Origin: Bacteroidota bacterium
Lineage (GTDB): Bacteria > Bacteroidota > Bacteroidia > Chitinophagales > Chitinophagaceae
DNA length: 22,431 bases
Assembly (NCBI GenBank): GCA_947447835.1
Contig: CANFLP010000015.1
Span: 1 to 22,431, forward strand
Direction: 5' to 3'
Part shown: positions 6,893 through 14,230 of the stretch, piece by piece
How the letters are laid out: each line of letters opens with the position of its first letter
Position numbering within the stretch: the first letter of the stretch is position 1
Program-made: the position numbers and the translations under genes
The notes under the pieces: model-generated
Databases searched by the model: none
Seen by the model: the letters and a program-made list of their open reading frames with translations, nothing else
Told to the model about the DNA's origin: nothing

Positions 6893-8193
6893 TGGTGCGC
6901 AAAGTTTTGGGTAAAGTCACCTTTGATTCTTTCAATTGGAGGGTTGTAGTATCCAAATTTCAAATCAGGAAATTCTTCTTGAATCAATTCCATCATTTGT
7001 TTGATACCCATAATTTCCCCCATTTCGGTGAAGCCTATTTTACCTAAGTACCAATCAGGATCGATATTAAAGTTTCTCCATTGAATCATTTTTAAACCAG
7101 TGTCTTTAATTAATTGTCTTAAAGCTTCATATTCTTCAACACTATCAGTCATCCCAGGAAAAACAAAATAATTAATGCTAGTCCATTTACCTGCTGCCGA
7201 CATTACACGAATACTTTCTTTAATATCTGCAAATGTGTAATTATTAGGACGGTAATAAGCAGTGTAAACATCTTCACGTGCCGAGTTCATACTTACACGT
7301 AAACTGTCTAATCCCACAGCCGCTAATTCAGCAACAGCTTTTGGATTTGAACCATTCGAATTAATATTGATACTTCCTTTATCGGTATGTTTTCTTATTT
7401 CAATAATAGCTTCTTTAATGGTCTCCCACATTAATAAAGGCTCCCCTTCACATCCTTGACCAAAACTTACAATTGGGAATGGGGCACTCATTAAATGAGG
7501 TACAGTATATTCTACAACCTCCGCTGCCGTTGGCTTAAAGGTTAAGCGGTCTTGTGTCGAAATAATTTCTTCTTCCTGTGGTTGGAAAGAAATACAACCA
7601 ATACAATTGGCATTACAAGCTGGAGAAATAGGTATTGGACATTCCCAACGGCCCATAGCTAAGTTACGTGCAGCAGGACAAGTATAGGTTTGACAACAAT
7701 TCTCCATTAAATGTTTTACCAAACGATTATGGCTATATAATGAAAGTAATTTTTGTGTGCCAGCATCAATAGTATCTTGATCATATCCTTCGCAATCCTG
7801 TCTAATATCTTTTTCGATACGCACTGCAGGCACATAATTTTTTCCGTCCAACCAACCCACAGCTGTGTAGCAAAACAAAGGCAATGTTGGAGCATCTTCT
7901 TCCATAGTTTCGTATGCAGAAACATATAATCCAGTATGTGCAGGTGGTATAAATGCAGCAACCGCCCAACCTAAATCACAAAGACGCATTTCGCCTGTTT
8001 CTACGTCAATGCCAATGCCTCTACGTCCTGGCAATTCGTATAAATTTCCACCTTCTGGTAATTCAATCCAGTCTTCTACTGGGATAGGATACGCATCCCA
8101 ACCCGCGCGACCAGCAGTGTATAAACTAGTATCTTCAAAAATTTGGCCTTCGCCATCGGAGTATAATAAAAAGGGAGAGGATTGTAATGACAT
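6889..8193 (-). CDS. Radical SAM protein of unknown substrate
   Basis: The 434-residue protein carries the classical radical SAM cluster motif CxxxCxxC as CNANCIGC (Cys193, Cys197, Cys200), followed by a GQGCEGEPLL segment (246-254) like the SAM-binding GGEP motif, and later NSNGS (278-282) and RVSMNS (299-304) strands of the TIM barrel. About 185 residues precede the cluster motif. They hold further cysteines (Cys134, Cys166, Cys167, Cys172) in an NCCQTYTCP context. No SPASM domain is evident at the C-terminus, which ends in a short tail. Radical SAM enzymes cleave S-adenosylmethionine to start radical chemistry. I do not recognise a named subfamily. It lies in a run with transporters, and the EamA gene overlaps its stop by four bases. 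Confidence 0.88.
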   Translation of the reverse strand: MSLQSSPFLLYSDGEGQIFEDTSLYTAGRAGWDAYPIPVEDWIELPEGGNLYELPGRRGIGIDVETGEMRLCDLGWAVAAFIPPAHTGLYVSAYETMEEDAPTLPLFCYTAVGWLDGKNYVPAVRIEKDIRQDCEGYDQDTIDAGTQKLLSLYSHNRLVKHLMENCCQTYTCPAARNLAMGRWECPIPISPACNANCIGCISFQPQEEEIISTQDRLTFKPTAAEVVEYTVPHLMSAPFPIVSFGQGCEGEPLLMWETIKEAIIEIRKHTDKGSININSNGSNPKAVAELAAVGLDSLRVSMNSAREDVYTAYYRPNNYTFADIKESIRVMSAAGKWTSINYFVFPGMTDSVEEYEALRQLIKDTGLKMIQWRNFNIDPDWYLGKIGFTEMGEIMGIKQMMELIQEEFPDLKFGYYNPPIERIKGDFTQNFAHH

Positions 8194-8226
8194 GTGGTAA
8201 AGGTAATAATTAGCGGGAATTAGGAA

Positions 8227-8808
8227 CTAGTTGGCGTCAATTTCTGACACTATTTGGTTTGAATTGGCAATTTGCTCGGCACAAAAAGTATTAAATTCGG
8301 TACTAACCTGCACTGTTACAGGCTCGTTGATGTCTTTTTGTATTAATTTATTGTTCTTAAAATCAATGGTAATAACGTCATCTTTTATAATTGCGTTTTG
8401 TATGGCTATCCATGATATTTGCTTTTTAGGGAAAGTATTAATTACAATACCTGTAGGGTCAAAGGCAATTTCATAGGGAAATTTAACCTGACGCTCAAAC
8501 AATGCTCCTATTAGAAATATTCCAGATATGATAAGGGCATTGGGCATTAAAAACCAACCCCAACTAGCAAATAGGAGGCCTAAACGATAGTATGGAACGC
8601 CTCCTTGTTTTTTTTGGTATTGGCAAAAAATCCACCAACATATCACCGAGGTCATAATTGCAATAATGAGTGCTGGCTTAGGGAAAAGCCCTTTATAAAT
8701 GCCAAAAGAATAGCCCAAAACGCTTAATAGTAGCATAAATTGGCTAATACGGTCAACGTTTTTATAGTCAGGACTTTTGCAAATAATGATATAGTCGAAA
8801 ATGCGCAT
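8227..8808 (-). CDS. Small membrane protein with C-terminal soluble domain, unknown function
   Basis: I do not recognise this 193-residue protein. Hydrophobic segments lie at about 22-38, 44-62, 74-88 and 90-104. A short basic loop (QYQKKQGG) follows the second, and the third is rich in Trp. From about residue 110 the chain is soluble, with alternating strands (FDPTGIVINTF, KKQISWIAIQ, IKDDVITIDF) that recall small bacterial PH-like domains attached to membrane helices; that comparison is inferred from pattern only. It begins the six-gene minus-strand run, 33 bases before the radical SAM gene, and is divergent from ccmE across 64 bases. I could not find a convincing promoter for it in that gap. 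Confidence 0.7.
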   Translation of the reverse strand: MRIFDYIIICKSPDYKNVDRISQFMLLLSVLGYSFGIYKGLFPKPALIIAIMTSVICWWIFCQYQKKQGGVPYYRLGLLFASWGWFLMPNALIISGIFLIGALFERQVKFPYEIAFDPTGIVINTFPKKQISWIAIQNAIIKDDVITIDFKNNKLIQKDINEPVTVQVSTEFNTFCAEQIANSNQIVSEIDAN

Positions 8809-8833
8809 AAAATGTATTTATGAGAATGGTAAA

Positions 8834-8868
8834 TTTTGGTGCAATTTAAGCCCATTTGGTTAACTTTG
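8834..8868 (+). promoter_or_regulatory. Putative Bacteroidota-type promoter of ccmE-ccmF
   Basis: TAACTTTG at 8861-8868 matches the Bacteroidota -7 consensus TAnnTTTG exactly. A TTTTGG at 8834-8839 can serve as the -33 TTTG/TTGG element, with about 21-22 bases between, slightly longer than usual. The predicted transcription start falls at or within a few bases of the ccmE ATG at 8873, so the message would have almost no leader. Confidence 0.5.
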
Positions 8869-8872
8869 TGTC

Positions 8873-9283
8873 ATGAAGAAAACGCATATTATATTATTGG
8901 TACTCATTGCAGTTGCAATCGTAGTGCTAATTAGCTATACTGGTGATTTAAGTAGTTATGAAACAGTTGGTTCAGCTAAGCAAAAACCGGGTAAGTTTTT
9001 AAACTTAATCGTGAAAATGGATAAATCAGTGCCTGTAGAATATGACCCTGTTAAAGATCCTAATTTATTGAAATTTGGAGTACAGGATAGCTTGGGTGGA
9101 AAGATTAATGTGGTCTATCACAATACTATGCCAACAGATATGGAAAAATCGGAGCGTTTGGTTTTGAAAGGGAAAGTACAAGGAGATACATTTGAATGTT
9201 CGGCTATTGTACTTAAGTGTCCTTCAAAATATAAGGACAATGCCGAAGCAAATAAGAACCAACCGGTGACTATTACAAACTAA
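8873..9283 (+). CDS. ccmE: Cytochrome c maturation haem chaperone CcmE, CxxxY variant
   Basis: This 136-residue protein has an N-terminal membrane anchor (about residues 5-22) and a periplasmic domain with the CcmE order of strands: VGSAKQKPGKF, LLKFGVQD, INVVYHNTMP, ERLVLKGKVQGDTFECSAIVLKC, then PSKY. CcmE holds haem covalently in the periplasm and passes it to CcmF for attachment to apocytochrome c. The proteobacterial haem-binding motif is HxxxY. Here the equivalent position reads CPSKY, with Cys116 and Tyr120, so this is the cysteine (CxxxY) class known from other lineages. The ATG at 8873 is supported by the anchor starting straight after MKKTH. ccmF follows after 17 bases. No ccmA, B, C or D gene lies in the window. 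Confidence 0.9.
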   Translation: MKKTHIILLVLIAVAIVVLISYTGDLSSYETVGSAKQKPGKFLNLIVKMDKSVPVEYDPVKDPNLLKFGVQDSLGGKINVVYHNTMPTDMEKSERLVLKGKVQGDTFECSAIVLKCPSKYKDNAEANKNQPVTITN

Positions 9284-9300
9284 TTATTATTAAATACTAG

Positions 9301-11775
9301 ATGAATACATCAACTAACGCGGCAGCAGTGCAATTTATTGGAGAGCATTTATTGCCTGGTCAAGTAGGCTATTTTTTATCGATACTTTCATTAGTGGCTT
9401 CCTTGGTAGCCACTTTTGCTTTTGCGAAAGCTTTTTATGCAAAGGGAATAGACAGTGAAAAAGATTGGAAGCGATTGGCAAACATTGCATTTATTATTGA
9501 GTCCATTGCAGTTTTTGCAAGTTTCGTTATTTTATTTTATGTGATTTCGAATCATATGTTTGAATACAAATATGCTTACATGCACAGTGATAAGCATATG
9601 CCAACTGAATATTTATTAAGTTGTTTTTGGGAAGGACAAGAGGGTAGCTTCTTGTTATGGAGTTTTTGGCATTGTGTATTAGGATTAATTGTCATGGCAC
9701 GTTCTGCAAAATGGAAGAAAGATTCATACGGTGTTATGATGGTGGTGAGTTTCACTCAATTTAGTTTAGCAACAATGGTGGTTGGTTTATATATACTAGA
9801 TCATAAAATTGGAAGCAGTCCTTTTTCATTATTACGTGATGAAATGCCTTGGCCAATTTTATCAAGACCTGATTATTTACAAGTATTAAAAGACGGAACA
9901 GGTTTAAATACATTATTACAAAATTATTGGATGGTGATACATCCTCCATTCTTGTTCTTGGGATTTGCATCTACAACAATTCCTTTTGCTTTTGCTGTTG
10001 TAGGCTTATTGAAAAAAGACCATAGTTGGATGTCCAATGCTTTACCATGGGCAACACTGTCTGCGGGTATGTTGGGCTTAGGCATTATGATGGGTGCTGC
10101 ATGGGCTTATGAGAGTTTAACTTTTGGAGGTTATTGGGCATGGGATCCTGTAGAGAATGCGTCTTTAGTTCCTTGGCTTGCATTAGTTGCAGCTATTCAT
10201 ACTGCGATTATTTATCGTAAAACAGGAACAGGATTAAGACTTACCTATTTATTTTTTGGAGTTAGTTTTTTATTAGTAGTGTACTCAACATTTTTAACAC
10301 GAAGTGGCATACTAGGAGATACATCTGTGCATGCGTTTACCGACTTAGGCATGAATGGACAATTATTAGCGTTCCTATATATATTTGTTCTTCCATTTCT
10401 TGCTTTATACTTTTTTAGATATAAAGTGTTGGCCGATCCTGCCAAAGAAGATGCCGTAGATAGCAGAGAGTTTTGGATGTTAGTGGGGTCATTAGTATTA
10501 TTTTTATCTGCAGCAGTAATAACTGCTATTACATCTATTCCTGTTTTTAATAAAATATTTGGAACTAAAATTGCTCCATCCGAAGATCCCGCATTTGCAC
10601 ATAATCAGGTACAGGTTTTCGTAGCCATTATCATTGGTGTTTTATCTGCAGTTGGACAATATTTAAAATTCAAAGGTGGAGCTGCAAGTGGAAGTTTTTT
10701 TAAGAGTATACGTTTGCCTTTAGTTATTACTGCCATAATCAGTGCAGTAATATTTATTTTTGTAGGCATTGCTTATAACGAAAAAGGAATAGGTTTTTTA
10801 GCAGCTTTATATGTTGCTACTGTGTCTTCTGTATTTGCAATTGTTGCAAATGCACATTATTGGTTGGTAACCTTAAAAGGGAAATTAAAATCGGCAGGTG
10901 CAAGTATTGGTCATATTGGTTTTGGATTGGTATTACTTGGTATATTATTGTCTTCTTCTGACAAGACTATTTTAAGTTGGAATACAACAGGTATTAATGT
11001 GATACAAAGAGATCCAAATGGCAAGAGCCCGGCTGGTAATCCTATGGAGAACATTACGCTGTTTGAAGGAATTTCAACTGATATGGGCAAATACATGGTT
11101 ACCTATGTGCGCGATACTGTGGATGTATTAGAGAAGAAGTTTTTTGAATTAAAGTTTGCTGAAAAAGGGCCTAATAAATCGATTAAAGATTCTTTTTATT
11201 TATATCCAGATGTGTTAAAGAACAATAAAGGCATGGAGGGATTTTCTGCGAATCCATCTTCAAAACATTATTGGAATAAGGACATCTTTGTATATGTAAC
11301 TTCATTCCAAGATCATTCAAAAGAGGATACCGTTAAATTTAAACCGCATCAAATTAAAATTGGGGATTCTGTTTTTTATAGTAATGGATATGTGAAATTA
11401 GAAAAAGTATTGGTAAATCCAAATGCAAACCGACCAGCTGGCCGAAATGAATTAGTATTACAAATGGCTGTGCATAGCACCTCAGGATTAACCTATGAAG
11501 CTAAGCCTGCTATCATTTTAGATGGTATGACAATGCATATGGTTCCAGATACGATTAAGGCTCAAAACTTAATTTTGAATTTCAATAATGTAGTAGATCA
11601 AACTAAAGGATTATTAGAAATTGGAGTGAAAGAATCTTCTGCCTTATCTAATTTAATTACTTTAAAAGTTTACGAGTTTCCATTTATCAATATATTATGG
11701 ATTGGTGTAATCGTAATGACACTTGGGTTTGTATTGAGTACATGGAATAGAGTAAAGCAATTGGGTGCTAAATAA
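9301..11775 (+). CDS. ccmF: Cytochrome c haem lyase subunit CcmF
   Basis: This large polytopic inner-membrane protein belongs to the haem-handling CcmF/CcsA family and joins haem from CcmE to the CxxCH motif of apocytochromes. Visible features: WEGQEGS at residues 110-116; NYWMVIHPP at 208-216, with candidate haem ligand His214; the WWD-type motif GGYWAWDPVENAS at 276-288; His300; and TRSGILGDTSVHAF at 333-346, with candidate ligand His344. After the membrane core a hydrophilic, presumably periplasmic, segment spans about 555-790, followed by a last helix at about 796-816. At 824 residues it is longer than typical proteobacterial CcmF. Its pairing with ccmE, 17 bases upstream, agrees with the function. 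Confidence 0.93.
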   Translation: MNTSTNAAAVQFIGEHLLPGQVGYFLSILSLVASLVATFAFAKAFYAKGIDSEKDWKRLANIAFIIESIAVFASFVILFYVISNHMFEYKYAYMHSDKHMPTEYLLSCFWEGQEGSFLLWSFWHCVLGLIVMARSAKWKKDSYGVMMVVSFTQFSLATMVVGLYILDHKIGSSPFSLLRDEMPWPILSRPDYLQVLKDGTGLNTLLQNYWMVIHPPFLFLGFASTTIPFAFAVVGLLKKDHSWMSNALPWATLSAGMLGLGIMMGAAWAYESLTFGGYWAWDPVENASLVPWLALVAAIHTAIIYRKTGTGLRLTYLFFGVSFLLVVYSTFLTRSGILGDTSVHAFTDLGMNGQLLAFLYIFVLPFLALYFFRYKVLADPAKEDAVDSREFWMLVGSLVLFLSAAVITAITSIPVFNKIFGTKIAPSEDPAFAHNQVQVFVAIIIGVLSAVGQYLKFKGGAASGSFFKSIRLPLVITAIISAVIFIFVGIAYNEKGIGFLAALYVATVSSVFAIVANAHYWLVTLKGKLKSAGASIGHIGFGLVLLGILLSSSDKTILSWNTTGINVIQRDPNGKSPAGNPMENITLFEGISTDMGKYMVTYVRDTVDVLEKKFFELKFAEKGPNKSIKDSFYLYPDVLKNNKGMEGFSANPSSKHYWNKDIFVYVTSFQDHSKEDTVKFKPHQIKIGDSVFYSNGYVKLEKVLVNPNANRPAGRNELVLQMAVHSTSGLTYEAKPAIILDGMTMHMVPDTIKAQNLILNFNNVVDQTKGLLEIGVKESSALSNLITLKVYEFPFINILWIGVIVMTLGFVLSTWNRVKQLGAK

Positions 11776-11783
11776 TTTTAGCA
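11766..11783 (+). terminator. Possible weak hairpin terminator overlapping the ccmF stop
   Basis: TGCTAAA (11766-11772) and TTTAGCA (11777-11783) form a perfect 7-bp inverted repeat with a 4-base loop. It could be extended by G-U pairs between 11763-11765 and 11784-11786. The ccmF stop codon lies in the loop. Only three T residues follow directly, so as an intrinsic terminator it is weak and AT-rich. Confidence 0.35.
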
Positions 11784-11855
11784 TTTAATAAAGGTTTGTA
11801 TAAGGTTACTTATTGTTAATTAGCGTATCAAGGTTAAGCTTAAGTGCGAAACAAT

Positions 11856-12467
11856 ATGAAAAAAGTAGTTACATATCTAATTGGGGCGTTTATGCTGGTA
11901 CTTTCCCAGCACAAAGCAAATGCCCAACAGAATGTATACGATACATTGAGGGTGGAAGCTTTTATTACGCCAGAGGGCGACACGATTCCTCAATCTTGGC
12001 TACCGACGGTTGAGGTTAAATCGATAATGACCTCTCAGCTAAAAAATTACTGGCAAAATTGGACACGCTTAAGAAATGCAGTTTATGTGACTTATCCATA
12101 TGCTTTAAGAGCTGGAGTGATTATTAATGAAGTAAATGGTCAATTGGCAAATGTGTCGGACGAAAAGCAAAGAAAACAAATTATCAAATCGCGTGAAAAG
12201 GAATTGAAGCGTGACTTTGCGGATAAGGTGACCAATTTATCAGTATATCAAGGTAAGGTTTTGATGAAGCTTATTAATAGAGAAACCGGTAATAATTGTT
12301 ACGAATTAATTAAAGAATATAAGGGTGGATTTAATGCAGGATTATGGCAAACAGTTGCTTTTTTATTTAGCAGTAGTTTAAAACAACAATACGATCCAAA
12401 AGGAGACGATCAGGAAATAGAGAAATTTGTAAAAGAAGTACGTAAATTATACGGTTACAAGGGGTAG
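11856..12467 (+). CDS. Secreted DUF4294 family protein
   Basis: The ATG at 11856 gives a 203-residue protein whose N-terminus (MKKVVTYLIGAFMLVLSQ, then HKANA before QQN) is a good signal peptide. An in-frame GTG four codons earlier (11844) is possible but less likely. The mature part begins with a short strand and a GDTIPQSWLP stretch, then a charged helical region (KQRKQIIKSREKELKRDF) and VYQGKVLMKLINRETGNNCYELIKEYKGGFNAGLWQ. This pattern matches DUF4294, a family of unknown function widespread in Bacteroidota. Location is presumably periplasm or cell envelope. It lies between ccmF and glnS on the same strand, but the hairpin before it and the promoter-like box after it suggest it may be its own unit. 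Confidence 0.75.
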   Translation: MKKVVTYLIGAFMLVLSQHKANAQQNVYDTLRVEAFITPEGDTIPQSWLPTVEVKSIMTSQLKNYWQNWTRLRNAVYVTYPYALRAGVIINEVNGQLANVSDEKQRKQIIKSREKELKRDFADKVTNLSVYQGKVLMKLINRETGNNCYELIKEYKGGFNAGLWQTVAFLFSSSLKQQYDPKGDDQEIEKFVKEVRKLYGYKG

Positions 12468-12507
12468 AAAGCCACTATTTAGGATAGGTTTTTGGGGCAG
12501 GTTTTTG

Positions 12508-12516
12508 TATCTTTAC
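12508..12516 (+). promoter_or_regulatory. Putative -7 promoter element upstream of glnS
   Basis: TATCTTTAC fits the Bacteroidota -7 box TAnnTTTG except for A in place of the last G. It lies 19 bases before the glnS ATG, giving a predicted leader of about 15 bases. No clear -33 TTTG is seen at the usual distance, so the call is tentative. Confidence 0.4.
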
Positions 12517-12535
12517 GCGAATAGAGCGTAACATT

Positions 12536-14191
12536 ATGAGTGAAGAAAAAAGTCTGAATTTTATTGAAGAAATTATTTCCCAGGATTTAGCATCAGGGAA
12601 GTATGCATCTATATTAACAAGGTTCCCTCCAGAGCCTAATGGTTATTTGCATATTGGTCACGCAAAAAGTATTTGTTTAAACTTTGGGTTATCAAAGCAA
12701 TTTGGTGGTGGTACTAATTTGCGTTTTGACGATACCAATCCTGCAAAAGAAGACATTGAATATGTAGACAGCATTAAAGCGGACGTTAAATGGTTGGGCT
12801 TTGATTGGGTGAAAGAATGTTATGCTTCTGATTATTTTGACCAACTGTATGCATTCGCGATTAAATTAATTGAGAAAGGGGTGGCATATGTAGACGATAG
12901 TTCTGCCGAAGAAATTGCACAACAAAAAGGAACGCCAACAGTACCTGGAACTGGCAATGCATTTAGAAACAGAAGTATTGAAGAAAATCTAACTTTATTT
13001 GCTGCAATGAAAGCAGGTGAGTATGAAGATGGTGCAAAAGTATTAAGAGCAAAGATAGATTTAGCGAGTCCTAATATGCATATGCGTGATCCATTGTTAT
13101 ATCGTATTAAGCGTGCACATCATCATCGTACTGGTGACGATTGGTGTATTTATCCAATGTATGATTTTGCACATGGACAAAGCGATGCTATTGAAAATAT
13201 CACACACTCTATATGTACTTTGGAATTTATACCACATCGTCCTTTATACGAATGGGGTATTGAGCAATTAGGTATCTATCCTTCAAAACAATATGAGTTT
13301 GCACGTTTGAATATGACTTACACTGTAATGAGTAAGCGTAAATTATTGCAGTTGGTGGAAGAAGGTCATGTAGAAAGTTGGGATGACCCTCGTATGCCTA
13401 CAATTAGCGGTATGCGTCGCAGAGGGTATACATCAGATAGTATTCGTGATTTTTGTGAAAGAATTGGTGTAGCGAAAAGAGAAAATATTATTGATTTAAG
13501 TTTATTAGAATTTTGTGTGCGTGAGCATTTGAATAAAATTGCACAACGCCGCATGGTGGTGACCAATCCCATTAAATTAGTAATTACCAATTATGATAAA
13601 GGGGAAGAGATTTTACATTCAGAGAATAATCCAGAGGATCCAAATGGGGGAACGCGTGAAGTGCCTTTTAGCAATGAGCTTTGGATAGAGCGTGAAGACT
13701 TTATGGAAGAACCTACAAAAAAATATTTTAGATTAGGACCAGGCTTGTCTGTTCGTTTAAAGAGCGCTTATATTGTAACTTGTGAAAGTTTTGAAAAAGA
13801 CGCAGCAGGGAATATCACAACTGTATTTGCAACTTATCATTCTGAAAGTAAATCAGGCCAAGACACAAGCGGTATTCATGTAAAAGGAACCTTACATTGG
13901 GTTAGTGCTAAACATGCAATTCCTGTAGAGTTAAAAGAGTATGACCGTTTATTTAGTGTGGAAGATTTATCAAATGCAGATGGTGATTTCAAAGATTATA
14001 TTAATCCTAATTCTTTAAAATCGGTGGCTGCCTATGCCGAACCGGCTTTAGCAAATGATGCATTAGAAGCGCATTTTCAATTTTTAAGAAAAGGATATTT
14101 TTATCAAGACACTAATAGTACAAAAGGTAAATTAATTTTTAACCGAACTGTAACTTTAAAGGATACTTGGGCTAAAGAGCAAAAAAAATAG
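12536..14191 (+). CDS. glnS: Glutaminyl-tRNA synthetase
   Basis: The enzyme charges tRNA-Gln with glutamine in the cytoplasm. At 551 residues it matches the length of bacterial GlnRS. The class I signatures are intact: PPEPNGYLHIGHAKS at residues 31-45 (HIGH motif), LRFDDTNP at 62-69, and MSKRK at 265-269 (KMSKS equivalent). The C-terminal anticodon-binding beta-barrel region is present through the end, including HWVSAKHAIPVELKEYDRLF. GlnRS is distinguished from the related GluRS by the NGYLHIGHAK form and by MSKRK. The ATG at 12536 is preceded by a promoter-like box. tilS follows after 39 bases, so the two may be cotranscribed. Confidence 0.96.
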   Translation: MSEEKSLNFIEEIISQDLASGKYASILTRFPPEPNGYLHIGHAKSICLNFGLSKQFGGGTNLRFDDTNPAKEDIEYVDSIKADVKWLGFDWVKECYASDYFDQLYAFAIKLIEKGVAYVDDSSAEEIAQQKGTPTVPGTGNAFRNRSIEENLTLFAAMKAGEYEDGAKVLRAKIDLASPNMHMRDPLLYRIKRAHHHRTGDDWCIYPMYDFAHGQSDAIENITHSICTLEFIPHRPLYEWGIEQLGIYPSKQYEFARLNMTYTVMSKRKLLQLVEEGHVESWDDPRMPTISGMRRRGYTSDSIRDFCERIGVAKRENIIDLSLLEFCVREHLNKIAQRRMVVTNPIKLVITNYDKGEEILHSENNPEDPNGGTREVPFSNELWIEREDFMEEPTKKYFRLGPGLSVRLKSAYIVTCESFEKDAAGNITTVFATYHSESKSGQDTSGIHVKGTLHWVSAKHAIPVELKEYDRLFSVEDLSNADGDFKDYINPNSLKSVAAYAEPALANDALEAHFQFLRKGYFYQDTNSTKGKLIFNRTVTLKDTWAKEQKK

Positions 14192-14214
14192 TTGCGTTAC
14201 TAAATTGGCAACTA
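14189..14214 (+). other. Inverted repeat overlapping the glnS stop codon
   Basis: TAGTTGC (14189-14195, starting with the stop codon) pairs perfectly with GCAACTA (14208-14214) around a 12-base loop. No run of T follows, so it is not a classical terminator. It lies in the short glnS-tilS gap and could be an mRNA processing or stability element, or chance. Confidence 0.3.
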
Positions 14215-14230
14215 ACTTGAATAAAAAATT

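Noticed and set aside
8809..8872. A minus-strand promoter for the six-gene run in the divergent gap
   Set aside because: The only near match to the -7 box touches the start codon, and no TTTG lies at the right distance. I cannot support a site.
11813..12013. A 66-codon open frame overlapping the start of the DUF4294 gene
   Set aside because: It lies in another frame of a well-supported gene with a signal peptide and shows no recognisable domain.
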